Part shown: positions 54,346 to 62,872 of the stretch, piece by piece
How positions within the stretch are numbered: the first letter of the stretch is position 1
Layout: each line of letters begins with the position of its first letter
Assembly (NCBI GenBank): GCA_001464455.1
Contig: LNEI01000011.1
Coordinates: 1 to 64,000, forward strand
Direction: 5' to 3'
Length of the DNA: 64,000 bases
DNA from: Acidobacteria bacterium Ga0077534
GTDB taxonomy: Bacteria; Acidobacteriota; Blastocatellia; Pyrinomonadales; Pyrinomonadaceae
Position numbers and translations under genes: made by a program
Notes under the pieces: generated by a model
The model's input: the letters and a program-made list of their open reading frames with translations, nothing else
Told to the model about the DNA's origin: nothing
Database searches by the model: none

Positions 54346-55494
54346 ATGGAAACGATCACCCTCCAACGGCCGACATGGGCCGAGATCAACCTCGACGATC
54401 TGGCGGCGAACTACCTTTCGGTCCGCCATTTTGTAGGCGAGGGCATCGAATGTATGGCCGTGATAAAGGCCGACGCTTACGGCCACGGCGCCGTCGAATG
54501 CGGCCGACGCCTAGAACAAGAAGGTGCCGAATGGCTGGCGGTGGCAACGGTCGAAGAAGGCGTCGAACTTAGAACTGCCGGTATATCGCCGCCGATCCTT
54601 GTCCTTGGCGGTTTTTGGCCCGGGCAAATCGGGATCGCGTTAGCGGAACGCCTGACTCCAGTCATCTTCACGATCGAACAAGCTGAAGCGATCGATGGCA
54701 TTGCCCGTTCGGGAGGTGAGGCAGTCAGCGTACACATTAAATTCGACACCGGCATGGGCCGTCTGGGCTTTCGGTACGACGAAGCACCCGAGATCGCCGC
54801 CCGGCTGTCTGAGTTCTCCGGAATTCGGATCGAGGGCCTGATGACCCATTTTGCTGCCGCCGACGATCTGGCATCTGACCTCACGGCGATCCAGATCAGC
54901 CGGTTTGAGGATATAAAAAGTGCATTCCGTGCGGCAGGCATCGAACCGCGGTACACCGATCTCGCAAATTCACCCGGTGCCGTCGCTCATCCGAACTCGC
55001 GTTCGAATCTCGTCCGGCTCGGCGGTGTTTTATATGGCCTCGGCGGAGACGTTTTGCCAAAGGGCATCGAAACGCCGCAACTGAAAGCGGTCATGTCGGT
55101 AAGGTCGCGGATCGCGACGATAAAGACTATTAAGGTGGGTCAATCAGTCGGTTACAGCCGAACCTTCACTGCCGAACGCGATACGGTGGTCGCAACCGTG
55201 CCCATCGGTTATCACGACGGTTTTCGTCGATCGCTCTCGAATGTTGGCAAGGTCATAGTTCGTGGACAATACACCGATGTGATCGGGAGAGTTTCGATGG
55301 ACTGGATAACGATCGACGTCACGGACGTTCCCGAGGCAACGGTCGGCGATCTGGTCACGGTGATAGGCCGCGACGGCTCGGCCGAAATAAAAGCAGAAGA
55401 CATCTCACGGGAATTAGGTACAATATCGTATGAAGTCACTTGCGGTATAAGCAGACGTGTTCCGAGACTCTTTTCTGGAAAAAATAGACTATGA
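54346..55494 (+). CDS. alr: Alanine racemase
   Basis: PLP enzyme making D-alanine for peptidoglycan. 382 aa. PLP lysine in MAVIKADAYGHGA (about residue 41); catalytic Tyr in SVGYSRTFTAE; substrate loop RVSMDWITIDVTD. IKFDTGMGRLGF and GYHDGFRR are also typical. It starts three bp after pccB and its stop overlaps the next ATG (ATGA), so pccB-alr-LURP-like genes look like one transcript. Confidence 0.95.
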   Translation: METITLQRPTWAEINLDDLAANYLSVRHFVGEGIECMAVIKADAYGHGAVECGRRLEQEGAEWLAVATVEEGVELRTAGISPPILVLGGFWPGQIGIALAERLTPVIFTIEQAEAIDGIARSGGEAVSVHIKFDTGMGRLGFRYDEAPEIAARLSEFSGIRIEGLMTHFAAADDLASDLTAIQISRFEDIKSAFRAAGIEPRYTDLANSPGAVAHPNSRSNLVRLGGVLYGLGGDVLPKGIETPQLKAVMSVRSRIATIKTIKVGQSVGYSRTFTAERDTVVATVPIGYHDGFRRSLSNVGKVIVRGQYTDVIGRVSMDWITIDVTDVPEATVGDLVTVIGRDGSAEIKAEDISRELGTISYEVTCGISRRVPRLFSGKNRL

Positions 55495-56078
55495 ACTATC
55501 CTCTACAGTTATCGTTCAAACTTCTCGCGATCGCCAGTCAGATATATATTCGCGACGCAAACGGCAATCTGCTCGGCTACGTAAAGCAAAAGCTCTTCAA
55601 GTTTAAGGAAGAGATCAACGTCTTTGCTGACGAAGCTCAGACGCAGCGGTTATTCGGCATCAAGGCCGATCGCGTGCTCGATTTTTCGGCTCAGTACAAC
55701 TTTACAAACGCTGCCGGTCAGCATCTCGGTTCGATCAAACGCCGCGGAATGCGCTCGATCTTTAAAGCAAACTACGAGGTCTATGACAGCAGCGGATCTC
55801 AGGTAATGCACATCCATGAAGAGAATGGCTGGATCAAGGTCGTCGATTCGCTCCTCGGCGAGATACCGCTCGTGGGCATGTTTACCGGATATTTCTTTAA
55901 CCCATCGTACATAGTCGAACGAATGGACAAAGCCCCGGTCGCCCGGCTTCAGAAGCAGCCGGCCTTTTTTGAAGGCATCTTCAACCTCGAACTGCTCGGC
56001 CCTGTCTCAGAAGAAGAACAAACACGCGTTTTGCTAAGTGTACTGATGATGACATTGCTCGAACGTTCACGCGGATAG
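55491..56078 (+). CDS. LURP-one-related/tubby-like domain protein
   Basis: 195 aa with no signal peptide. Beta-rich with a central hydrophobic helix, matching the LURP-one-related (scramblase/tubby-like) fold: YIRDANGNLLGYVKQKLFKF, EEINVFADEAQTQRLFGIKA, GSIKRRGMRSIFKANYEVYD and a final helix VLLSVLMMTLLERSR. Family members may bind membrane lipids; bacterial function is unknown. Translationally coupled to alr. Confidence 0.7.
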   Translation: MNYPLQLSFKLLAIASQIYIRDANGNLLGYVKQKLFKFKEEINVFADEAQTQRLFGIKADRVLDFSAQYNFTNAAGQHLGSIKRRGMRSIFKANYEVYDSSGSQVMHIHEENGWIKVVDSLLGEIPLVGMFTGYFFNPSYIVERMDKAPVARLQKQPAFFEGIFNLELLGPVSEEEQTRVLLSVLMMTLLERSRG

Positions 56079-56088
56079 AATTTACATA

Positions 56089-56970
56089 ATGCGGTTACGA
56101 GGCGGGGCTGAATTTACTTTAAAGGAACTCGCCATCGGCCTTTATAACAAGGTCGACGACGCTGCGGTGTTCAGCAATGCCGCGCAGGTCGCCTTCTACT
56201 TCTCGTTTGCCATTTTTCCGCTCCTTTATTTTCTGGTCAGTCTTTTTGGTATCGTCCTCGAATCGTCGCAGGGGCTGAGGGACGAACTCTTTTCCTACCT
56301 TCGGCAGGTAATGCCGCTCTCGGTATTTGACCTGGTAAAACGCACGATAGACGAGATCATCGAAAACAGCTCGGGCGGGAAGGTCACCATCGGCCTCGCG
56401 ATCACGCTGTGGTCAGCGTCCGCCGGTTTCGACGCGATCAGAAATGCTCTGAATACGATCTACGGCGTCAGGGAAACGCGCTTCTGGTTTCGCACAAAAG
56501 CGGAATCCCTCGTGCTTACTTTTGTGATCTCGATGCTCGCGGGCGTCGTTCTGGCAATGGTCTTCTACGGCTGGCAGCTCTTTAAGTCCCTTACGCTGAA
56601 GCTCGGCATTGAGAGCGATATGCCCGTCTTGCTGACTGCCGTGCAATGGGTGTCGATCTTTCTGGTAATGCTTCTGGTTTGCGAGGTCATTTATAATCTG
56701 CTGCCCAATTTCCCAAAATTCCGCTGGGAATGGATTACGCCCGGCTCGCTCGTCGCGATCCTGATGTGGGTGCTGCTTACCACGGGTTTTAGGACGTATC
56801 TGGGATACTTCAATACGTACGATCGTGCCTACGGCTCGCTTGGGACAATGATCATCCTGATGCTCTGGCTTTACCTTACAGCTTCGGCACTGATGATCGG
56901 CGGCGCGATCAACGCCGTACTCGACGAACTGTCAAAGCACAAAGAGGAGCCCGAGCCTCTATCAGAATAG
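56089..56970 (+). CDS. YihY/BrkB-family inner-membrane protein
   Basis: 293 aa, six spans. Family landmarks: NAAQVAFYFSFAIFPLLYFL near the N terminus, ITLWSASAGFDAIRNALNTI, the WEWITPGSLVAILMWVLLTT segment, then GYFNTYDRAYGSLGTMIILM and LMIGGAINAVLDE. Once annotated as RNase BN; role now considered unknown, possibly lipid transport. 10 bp after the LURP-like gene. Confidence 0.9.
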   Translation: MRLRGGAEFTLKELAIGLYNKVDDAAVFSNAAQVAFYFSFAIFPLLYFLVSLFGIVLESSQGLRDELFSYLRQVMPLSVFDLVKRTIDEIIENSSGGKVTIGLAITLWSASAGFDAIRNALNTIYGVRETRFWFRTKAESLVLTFVISMLAGVVLAMVFYGWQLFKSLTLKLGIESDMPVLLTAVQWVSIFLVMLLVCEVIYNLLPNFPKFRWEWITPGSLVAILMWVLLTTGFRTYLGYFNTYDRAYGSLGTMIILMLWLYLTASALMIGGAINAVLDELSKHKEEPEPLSE

Positions 56971-57015
56971 CTTGCGGCTTTCGGCTCATCTAACTCGCAG
57001 TGTTATATTTAGAGC

Positions 57016-58044
57016 ATGTCCATGATGCTCGCCGAGATCGCCGAACAACCCGCCGCCCTGGAACTAACGCTCGCCAATGAGCAGTCGAAGTACGCGGCCC
57101 TGGGCCGGTTCCTAAAGCAAAAAGATATTGATCTGGTGGTCATCGTTGCCCGCGGCAGTTCTGACAATGCGTCGCTCTTTGGCCGTTACCTGATCGAGGT
57201 GACGACCGGAATTCCGGTCTCGCTCTGTGCTCCGTCGGTCTACACGCTGTACGGCGCGAAGGTTAATCTCTCGCGAGCACTCGTCATCGGCGTTTCGCAG
57301 TCGGGCGAAGGCGACGACATCAACATTGTCCTCGAAAGTGCAAAGGCCTCGGGTGCGTACACACTCGCGATCACCAACGAAGCCGGCTCGACAATGGCAA
57401 AGATCGCCGACGAAGCCCTGCTCATCCATGCTGGACGCGAGCGTTCGGTCGCCGCGACGAAAACCTACACGGGCCAGATGCTGCATTTTTATATGCTGGC
57501 GAACGCTCTCGCCGAACACAGCCTCGCGATCGAAAAGATCCCCGATTTCACGGCAAAAGCTCTCGAGCTAAAGGACCAGATCACGCCCCTCGTCCAACGC
57601 TACGTTTTCATGGAAAACTGCGTCGTCGTCGGACGCGGGATGAACTACGGCAATTCGTACGAGCTCGCGCTCAAGCTGATGGAGACGTGCTACGTCGTCG
57701 CCGAGCGTTTCTCGTCGGCCGACTTTTTCCACGGCCCGCTCGCCATCGTCGAACGCCGCTTCCCCGTCGTCCTCTTCGGCCCGGCCGGCGTCACGCAGCA
57801 GAGCAGCATCGAGCTCCTCGACCGCCTCCACGAGCTAAATGCCGACTGCCTCGCCATCACCAATGACGTCGAGATCGCTAATCGTTCGCCCAAGAGCCTG
57901 ATGCTTCCGCCGGATATCGACGAGTTTTTAACGCCGATCCCGTTCATCGTACCGGCTCAGTTGTTCGCGGCACTGCTGTCTGAAGCAAAAGGTTTGGATC
58001 CGGATGCCCCGCGTTCGTTGTCGAAAGTAACGAAGACAATATAG
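57016..58044 (+). CDS. Double-SIS sugar isomerase/deaminase (NagB-II/GlmS-like)
   Basis: 342 aa, equal to the isomerase half of GlmS without the glutaminase domain. The first SIS domain has IVARGSSDNASLFGRY and IGVSQSGEGDDI; the second has VVGRGMNYGNSYELALKLME and FSSADFFHGPLAIVE. Stand-alone members act as glucosamine-6-phosphate deaminases (NagB-II/AgaS type), so amino-sugar recycling is likely. A TGTTATATT box ends six nt before the ATG and there is no ribosome site, which suggests a leaderless mRNA. A palindromic element follows. Confidence 0.88.
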   Translation: MSMMLAEIAEQPAALELTLANEQSKYAALGRFLKQKDIDLVVIVARGSSDNASLFGRYLIEVTTGIPVSLCAPSVYTLYGAKVNLSRALVIGVSQSGEGDDINIVLESAKASGAYTLAITNEAGSTMAKIADEALLIHAGRERSVAATKTYTGQMLHFYMLANALAEHSLAIEKIPDFTAKALELKDQITPLVQRYVFMENCVVVGRGMNYGNSYELALKLMETCYVVAERFSSADFFHGPLAIVERRFPVVLFGPAGVTQQSSIELLDRLHELNADCLAITNDVEIANRSPKSLMLPPDIDEFLTPIPFIVPAQLFAALLSEAKGLDPDAPRSLSKVTKTI

Positions 58045-58050
58045 AGCTTC

Positions 58051-58289
58051 GCGAATTCTTGTCGCCAACGGCGACGCACACTAAAGCCTAGGGTGCAGGC
58101 CGAGAGGCCGGAACCCTAGGTTCGGGCGGTGTTGGGCTCGCTCCCTGTAGGGGAGCCACATTTCAACGCGGAGCTGATCGTCCCCTACAGGGACGGGAAA
58201 ATCGTATCGCGAGTTCCTAGGGATCCGCTCCCGTTGGTCGCTGCTCCCTAGGCTTTAATGTCCGTCGCCGTTGGCGACAAGAGATTCGC
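58051..58289. repeat. Nested inverted-repeat element (MITE-like)
   Basis: Terminal arms of about 43 nt at 58051-58093 and 58246-58289 are almost perfect reverse complements (core TTGTCGCCAACGGCGACG; inner end TAAAGCCTAGGG). A second pair, TCCCTGTAGGGGA (58142-58154) and TCCCCTACAGGGA (58181-58193), is nested at the centre. No reading frame inside. Confidence 0.85.
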
Positions 58290-58301
58290 CCCGTTTCTCG
58301 C

Positions 58302-58307
58302 TATAAT
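58302..58307 (+). promoter_or_regulatory. Perfect TATAAT box 5 nt before a start codon
   Basis: TATAAT at 58302-58307 precedes the ATG at 58313. Transcription would begin at the start codon itself. No clear -35; the box lies just outside the palindromic element. Confidence 0.65.
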
Positions 58308-58312
58308 GCAAT

Positions 58313-59200
58313 ATGATTCGCGGTTCCGTAATATTCATATCCATTTTTATCTGCGTAAATCTGTGGCCAAATTCTGTTATGTCGCAAAACACGCCGTGTA
58401 GGTTTGATGAGGTGACGCTGGCGTTTGTGGGGACGGCGGTGGAGCAGGCGCGGTGTTTGTTGCGGCCGAATGCGATCGGCGGCGTGCTCGGGGCGGAGCT
58501 CAAGAAGCTTCCCGATCCGCTCGAGAAGCTGATCGGCGAGAAGGTCGGCATCTCTCGCACCGAGCTTCGCAAATTTCTGGTAAAGAATAAGCTCGACGAA
58601 ATGGCGCTCGGCGGTTCGCTCGACCTGCATCTCTCGCACGGCGTCAGGAGCGACGGAGTGGTCATGGTGGCGTCGTACTTTGTGATACACGACACCTCGA
58701 CGCCGTATCTGAAGGACGCCGAATTCCCCCGCAACATCGACACCGACCCGACGTGGCCCGGAAACAAACTCGACATCTGGCTAAAGAATCCGGTCGCACA
58801 CGTTTTTGTGAATAGATTAGGAGAATCGATCACGACAACACCCTTTGACGAGCCGGTGAAGAAGGGCTTCGGGACCAAGTTCGCGAGAGATGTCCTCAAA
58901 GACGACGCCAAAGGCACCCAGATCCACATCGAACTAGTCCAACCCCGCCGCCGCGACCCGTCGAATTCGAATCCAACCAACGACCGCATCGCCCCGCTGC
59001 CCGGCTTCTCGACCAAACAATACGAACGCCTTGCCCTTCTCTACGTCGTCGCCAGCGTCCGCCGCAGCACGTGGCTCATCCCCGCCTACCACTCCGCCAT
59101 CGACGCCGGCATAAAAGGCGCCCACGACGACCCGCAGAATCTCGAACTTGAACGATTCGCTGCGGAATTAAAAAAGCTAACAAAAATTATCGGAAAGTAA
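58313..59200 (+). CDS. Secreted protein, possibly N-acetylmuramoyl amidase-like
   Basis: 295 aa with signal peptide (hydrophobic 5-20, cleavage after MSQ). Core motifs MVASYFVIHDTSTPYLKD, HVFVNRLGES and, near the end, AYHSAIDAG...GAHDDPQNLEL. These His/Asp positions resemble the zinc ligands of amidase_2 enzymes (first His in VIHxTS, last His before Asp), but overall similarity is too weak to be sure. Probably periplasmic or extracellular. Ends two bp before the convergent FHA-kinase. Confidence 0.6.
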   Translation: MIRGSVIFISIFICVNLWPNSVMSQNTPCRFDEVTLAFVGTAVEQARCLLRPNAIGGVLGAELKKLPDPLEKLIGEKVGISRTELRKFLVKNKLDEMALGGSLDLHLSHGVRSDGVVMVASYFVIHDTSTPYLKDAEFPRNIDTDPTWPGNKLDIWLKNPVAHVFVNRLGESITTTPFDEPVKKGFGTKFARDVLKDDAKGTQIHIELVQPRRRDPSNSNPTNDRIAPLPGFSTKQYERLALLYVVASVRRSTWLIPAYHSAIDAGIKGAHDDPQNLELERFAAELKKLTKIIGK

Positions 59201-59202
59201 GA

Positions 59203-60507
59203 TCAGCCAGCCGCATTCAGCAGCGCTTCGCGCATGGCTCCGGCGGTGCGCCAGCGGCTTTCGATGGATTTGGAGAGGGCGGTTTCGATGACGGCGGCGA
59301 CGTGGACGGGGACGTCTGGGACTCGGGCACGGACCGGGATTATGGGCTTTTCGAATATGGCTTTGACCGTTTCGGCGATGCCGGCTTTCGGGCTGATGTC
59401 GAGGGCGTGGGCACCGGTCAGGAGGCTGTACGCGGTCATTCCGATCGCATAGATATCGGACGGCGGCTTTACATCCTTGAAGTCACGCACCTGTTCCGGC
59501 GGCATATATGCGATCGTGCCCGCCACGTCGCCGACCATCGTCACGCCGCTCATGCCGGTTTGCTTGAAGCTTTTTGAGAGGCCGAAATCCGTGAGTTTCG
59601 CGGTGCTCGACGGAAACTCGCCCATGACCAGGATGTTCTGCTCCTTGATGTCGCGGTGAACGAACCCGCGTGAATGCGCAAAATCGAGCGCCGCGAGCGT
59701 TTGGCTGATAACGCTGACCATTTCGCGATAGTCGAGCTTCCCGCCGCGATGCTTGGCGAGCCGGGCGGCGTCCATTCCGGCTATGAATTCGGTCACGAGA
59801 TAGACGAGCCCATTGTGCGTTCCGTGCTCGATGTAGCGAACGATGTTCTCGTGTTCGAGCGAAGCCGCGACCTCGATCTCACGCAAAAATCGCTTTAGCG
59901 ACTGCTCACTGACCGCGACTTCGGGCAAGAGTGTTTTGATCGCGACCGCTCTGCCGTCGGATTCGGCACGGGCGAGCATGACGCTGCCCATTCCCCCCTG
60001 CCCAATGATGCGGATCATCTGATAGTTAGGTATCGGCTGCGGATTTGCCTTCAGCTTTTCGCGGCATTCGTCACAGATGTAGCTTAGTTTCTGTTCGGTG
60101 TTCTCGGCCTCAAATTTTCCCGGCAAGCCGCATTTCAGACAGGCGATGGTTACGATCGACGGATGAGTTTCGCCCTGCATTCGGGCAGTGTCCTGAAACT
60201 CGTCCAGCCCGGTCGAGACCTCTACCTCGAGTATCGTTTCGCCGCCCTGTATACGGTCGCCGCTTTTAAGGTACGCGGTCTCGACCCGCATTCCGTTGAC
60301 GTACGTGCCGTTCGTCGAACTTAGATCACGCAGAAATGCCTGCGGCGGTGCGATCTCGAGAATGCAGTGGTGTCGGGAGAAATATCGGTCCTGCGGCAAA
60401 CAAAACTGCGAGTCTTCGCTCCGCCCGATCATGAACGTGTCGTGCTGATCGAACGTGAACACACGGCCCGTCTGCGGACCGGCTATGACATTGAGGGTAA
60501 CTCGCAT
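59203..60507 (-). CDS. FHA-zinc ribbon-Ser/Thr protein kinase
   Basis: 434 aa, cytoplasmic. The FHA domain comes first (about 5-100: FMIGRSEDSQFCLP, YFSRHHCILEI, STNGTYVNG). A Cys4 zinc ribbon follows at about 123-150 (CLKC...CDEC). The Hanks-type kinase domain spans about 160-430: glycine loop IGQGGMGSVMLA, VAIK lysine, catalytic loop H284-RDIKEQN with Asp286, DFGLS, and APE-like PPEQVRD. No transmembrane segment. It is the last of three leftward genes, all with zinc ribbons, and could phosphorylate targets read by the FHA protein at 45.7 kb. Confidence 0.93.
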   Translation of the reverse strand: MRVTLNVIAGPQTGRVFTFDQHDTFMIGRSEDSQFCLPQDRYFSRHHCILEIAPPQAFLRDLSSTNGTYVNGMRVETAYLKSGDRIQGGETILEVEVSTGLDEFQDTARMQGETHPSIVTIACLKCGLPGKFEAENTEQKLSYICDECREKLKANPQPIPNYQMIRIIGQGGMGSVMLARAESDGRAVAIKTLLPEVAVSEQSLKRFLREIEVAASLEHENIVRYIEHGTHNGLVYLVTEFIAGMDAARLAKHRGGKLDYREMVSVISQTLAALDFAHSRGFVHRDIKEQNILVMGEFPSSTAKLTDFGLSKSFKQTGMSGVTMVGDVAGTIAYMPPEQVRDFKDVKPPSDIYAIGMTAYSLLTGAHALDISPKAGIAETVKAIFEKPIIPVRARVPDVPVHVAAVIETALSKSIESRWRTAGAMREALLNAAG

Positions 60508-60523
60508 TTAGGGTCGAAAGGCC

Positions 60524-61051
60524 TTAGTTTAGGCTCCCGAGAAAGATCGCGGCACCATAAAGGACGACGATCAGGGCCATGATCACGATATAAACCGCTC
60601 CGGTGGCGATGCCGGCGATAGCCATTCCGCGTCCGCCGTTCTTTTCCGGGTCGCTCTTTATCTGCGACATCGAGATCCAGCCGGTGATCATTGCTGCCGG
60701 AGCGAGCAGGACGCCGATATAGCAGCACCAGCCGATCGTAATGCTCGAAATGCCAAGGCAGAGCGAAACTATCGCCAGCGTCTGATTTGGTGAGACCGTC
60801 ATCGGGTAGCCGCCGAACTGCTGCTGCGGGTTCATCTGCGGCTGCTGCCACTGCACGGGTGGTGCGGAGGGCGGATTTGCGGGCCAGCCGACCGGGTTTG
60901 TTCGACGCCCTTGCTCAAACATCACCGTCGGCGGCGAATCATCACCTGACCGCGACGGCCCGTCCACTGCGACGAGCAGTTCGCCGTCCTCAAGACAAAA
61001 ATTTAACGTCGGGTCGGTGTAGGTCTTTTGGCACCGCAGGCATTGTTTCAT
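60524..61051 (-). CDS. Zinc-ribbon protein with DUF4190-type membrane domain
   Basis: 175 aa. The N-terminal ribbon CLRCQKTYTDPTLNFCLEDG occupies residues 4-23. A Pro/Gln-rich linker (about 45-85) is followed by two spans (LAIVSLCLGISSITIGWCCY; GMAIAGIATGAVYIVIMALI) with GWISMSQIKSDPEKNGGRG between them, the DUF4190 pattern. 16 bp before the kinase gene and 11 bp after the next zinc-ribbon gene. Confidence 0.82.
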   Translation of the reverse strand: MKQCLRCQKTYTDPTLNFCLEDGELLVAVDGPSRSGDDSPPTVMFEQGRRTNPVGWPANPPSAPPVQWQQPQMNPQQQFGGYPMTVSPNQTLAIVSLCLGISSITIGWCCYIGVLLAPAAMITGWISMSQIKSDPEKNGGRGMAIAGIATGAVYIVIMALIVVLYGAAIFLGSLN

Positions 61052-61062
61052 AGGCCGGTCGT

Positions 61063-62043
61063 TTACTTTCTGATCTCGAGATTTTTGAACGCGACCTTGA
61101 CGCCGTCACCCGCGTAGAGGCCCGGAACACCGCCGGAATAGCCGTGCTGGTTCTTGATCGAGTTTACCATCGTTCCGTTGATATACAGCTCGACCTTGTC
61201 GTCCAGATCACGAACCTCGAGCGTGTTTTCCTCGGCCCCTTCCTTGATCGCGGTCGAGGTTGTCCAGGTGACGACGGTTTTTTCGTTCTGCGGCTCGTGC
61301 CGGACGACGCGGTATTTCTTTTTCTTGGTATCGATCAGGAACGCATAGCCCTGCTGCAGCGGCGTCGGGTTGCTGTGAAAAATTAGCCCGTAGCCCAAGC
61401 TGCCCGCCATGTTGTCGACATTTCGGAGCGTCACACGCGTGTCGGCTTTCTCGGTCTTGTGCTGCTCGGGGGCGACGAGAACGTAGTAAAAGCCCTTCTT
61501 CTTCGAGCTCATAACAAACTCGTCGTTAGAATTGAATTCCGTGTTGCCGTATGCCGAAAACTCCTTCACCCACGGTTCGAGATCGACCGTTTCGAGATCT
61601 GTACGGCTCGACGTCGGGCTGGTGGTCGTGGAGGAATTTGAAGTCGTCGTTGATGAGTTAGTTCCCTTGTTTGCCGGAGCGTTCTTTACGGTGTTCGACG
61701 AAAGATCAGTCTTGTTGTTGTCCGCATTCATCCCTATCAGAACGAGCGCTCCGAAACCGCCGCCGCACAACAGCACGATGCCGCCGAGAATGCCGACCAC
61801 CCAAAGCCATGTCTTCGAAGACTTTTTCGGCGGCTGCATCGAATATGCCTGCGGCGTGTTCCAACCCGGCTGCGAACCCTGCTGACTAGGCATCTGCGGC
61901 TGTGGCTGCGTCGCACGCGGCTCGTTTATCATCACCGTCGCGGGCGGCTGCTGCCCCATCTGAGACAGGACCGAGCCATCTTCGAGACAAAAATTTAGGT
62001 TATCGTCAACGTACGTTTTCTGGCATCTCGGACAGATTTTCAT
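61063..62043 (-). CDS. Zinc-ribbon membrane protein with extracytoplasmic lectin-like domain
   Basis: 326 aa. The N-terminal ribbon CPRCQKTYVDDNLNFCLEDG is nearly the same as that of the next gene. A Pro/Gln linker, one span (WLWVVGILGGIVLLCGGGFG, about 84-108) and a Ser/Thr/Asn-rich linker follow. The C-terminal domain (about 165-326) is a jelly-roll of the DUF1080/concanavalin type: GYGLIFHSNPTPLQQGYAFL, DLDDKVELYINGTMVNSIKN, GVKVAFKNLEIRK. It may sense glycan outside and signal inside. First gene of the operon ending in the FHA-kinase. Confidence 0.82.
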   Translation of the reverse strand: MKICPRCQKTYVDDNLNFCLEDGSVLSQMGQQPPATVMINEPRATQPQPQMPSQQGSQPGWNTPQAYSMQPPKKSSKTWLWVVGILGGIVLLCGGGFGALVLIGMNADNNKTDLSSNTVKNAPANKGTNSSTTTSNSSTTTSPTSSRTDLETVDLEPWVKEFSAYGNTEFNSNDEFVMSSKKKGFYYVLVAPEQHKTEKADTRVTLRNVDNMAGSLGYGLIFHSNPTPLQQGYAFLIDTKKKKYRVVRHEPQNEKTVVTWTTSTAIKEGAEENTLEVRDLDDKVELYINGTMVNSIKNQHGYSGGVPGLYAGDGVKVAFKNLEIRK

Positions 62044-62276
62044 TCGCTTTTCCCTGCTGTTATGTTTTTTTGGTTAAAGAACGCCCCTATTATACTTATT
62101 AATGCGATCAAACGCGACTTTTTCGGATGTGGATTCGTTTTTCCCGCTCAAACCCCAGCCAATTCATCTGATCGCCCCGCATTCGCGGCACCAATTAGAC
62201 ATACGTCAGAACAACGTCTTTGTTCCGCTCCGCTCCGTGCCTTCCGTGGTCGAACTCCTAAGAACCTGATGATATC

Positions 62277-62457
62277 AGCTCTGTCGGAGCGTCCTGTCTG
62301 TAGCCCGCAGCGTCCACGATTGCCCTTAGCTCCGTAGGAGCGTCTTGTCTGTAGCCCCCAGCGTCCACGATTATTCTCAGCTCCGTAGGAGCGTCCTGTC
62401 TGTAGTAACACGACATCAAAAATGATCTCAGCTCCGTAGGAGCGTCCTGCGATATAC
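62277..62457. repeat. 51-bp tandem repeat array with palindromic core
   Basis: Units start at 62277, 62328, 62379 and 62430, exactly 51 bp apart; the last is partial. Each begins with AGCTCCGTAGGAGCGTCCTG (first copy AGCTCTGTCGGAGC), whose GCTCC-GTA-GGAGC is a perfect palindrome. Units 1 and 2 also share CAGCGTCCACGATT. Confidence 0.92.
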
Positions 62458-62532
62458 AAACATGCCGCCGCTACAGAGCTGCTACAAAAACCCGACGCTC
62501 CAGACTTGAGGTAATGGGTTATTTTGATATTC

Positions 62533-62683
62533 TTCGCCGTGAAGCGGCGAAAGACATTAGCCAGATGCGGAGCTTCTGGTTGCCGGAACCCACGATCCTC
62601 GTGCGGTGAAGCCGCACCAGCCTTATCTTGCCGCACCTTCGACGCGGCGAGTTCATATCGCATCTGACCAGAAGCTTCGCATC
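62533..62683. repeat. Cluster of hairpins with shared TGAAG loop and flanking inverted repeat
   Basis: TTCGCCG-TGAAG-CGGCGAA (62533-62551) and GTGCGG-TGAAG-CCGCAC (62601-62617) share loop but not stem. GATGCGGAGCTTCTGG (62564-62579) and CCAGAAGCTTCGCATC (62668-62683) form a 15/16 inverted repeat around the second. Confidence 0.8.
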
Positions 62684-62742
62684 GAACTATTTTCTCTGGC
62701 CGCTCTGCTGCCTGATCTTTTCAAAATGATCTACTCCCAGAC

Positions 62743-62771
62743 TTGACAAGACGTTGCATCTATGCTACACT
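62743..62771 (+). promoter_or_regulatory. Strong sigma70-type promoter
   Basis: TTGACA at 62743-62748, exact 17-bp spacer, TGC-extended TACACT at 62766-62771. No protein gene begins within 500 bp, so it may drive a non-coding RNA or a long leader. Confidence 0.75.
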
Positions 62772-62872
62772 TCTTCAGTAATGCAAGTGCTTGATTTCTT
62801 TTCCCGCCTTTGTACGATGGCAACCAACCGTAAGCCGCCTATGGAAGGACCAGTTCCGAAAGCGTCAACCTC

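Noticed and set aside
62277-62457. CRISPR-like array
   Set aside because: Only four units, the divergence pattern is that of a tandem duplication, spacers are not unique inserts, and no cas genes are present.
62148-62663. 171-aa minus-strand reading frame over the 51-bp array
   Set aside because: No ribosome site or signal; the frame is open because the unit length is divisible by three, and composition follows the DNA repeat.
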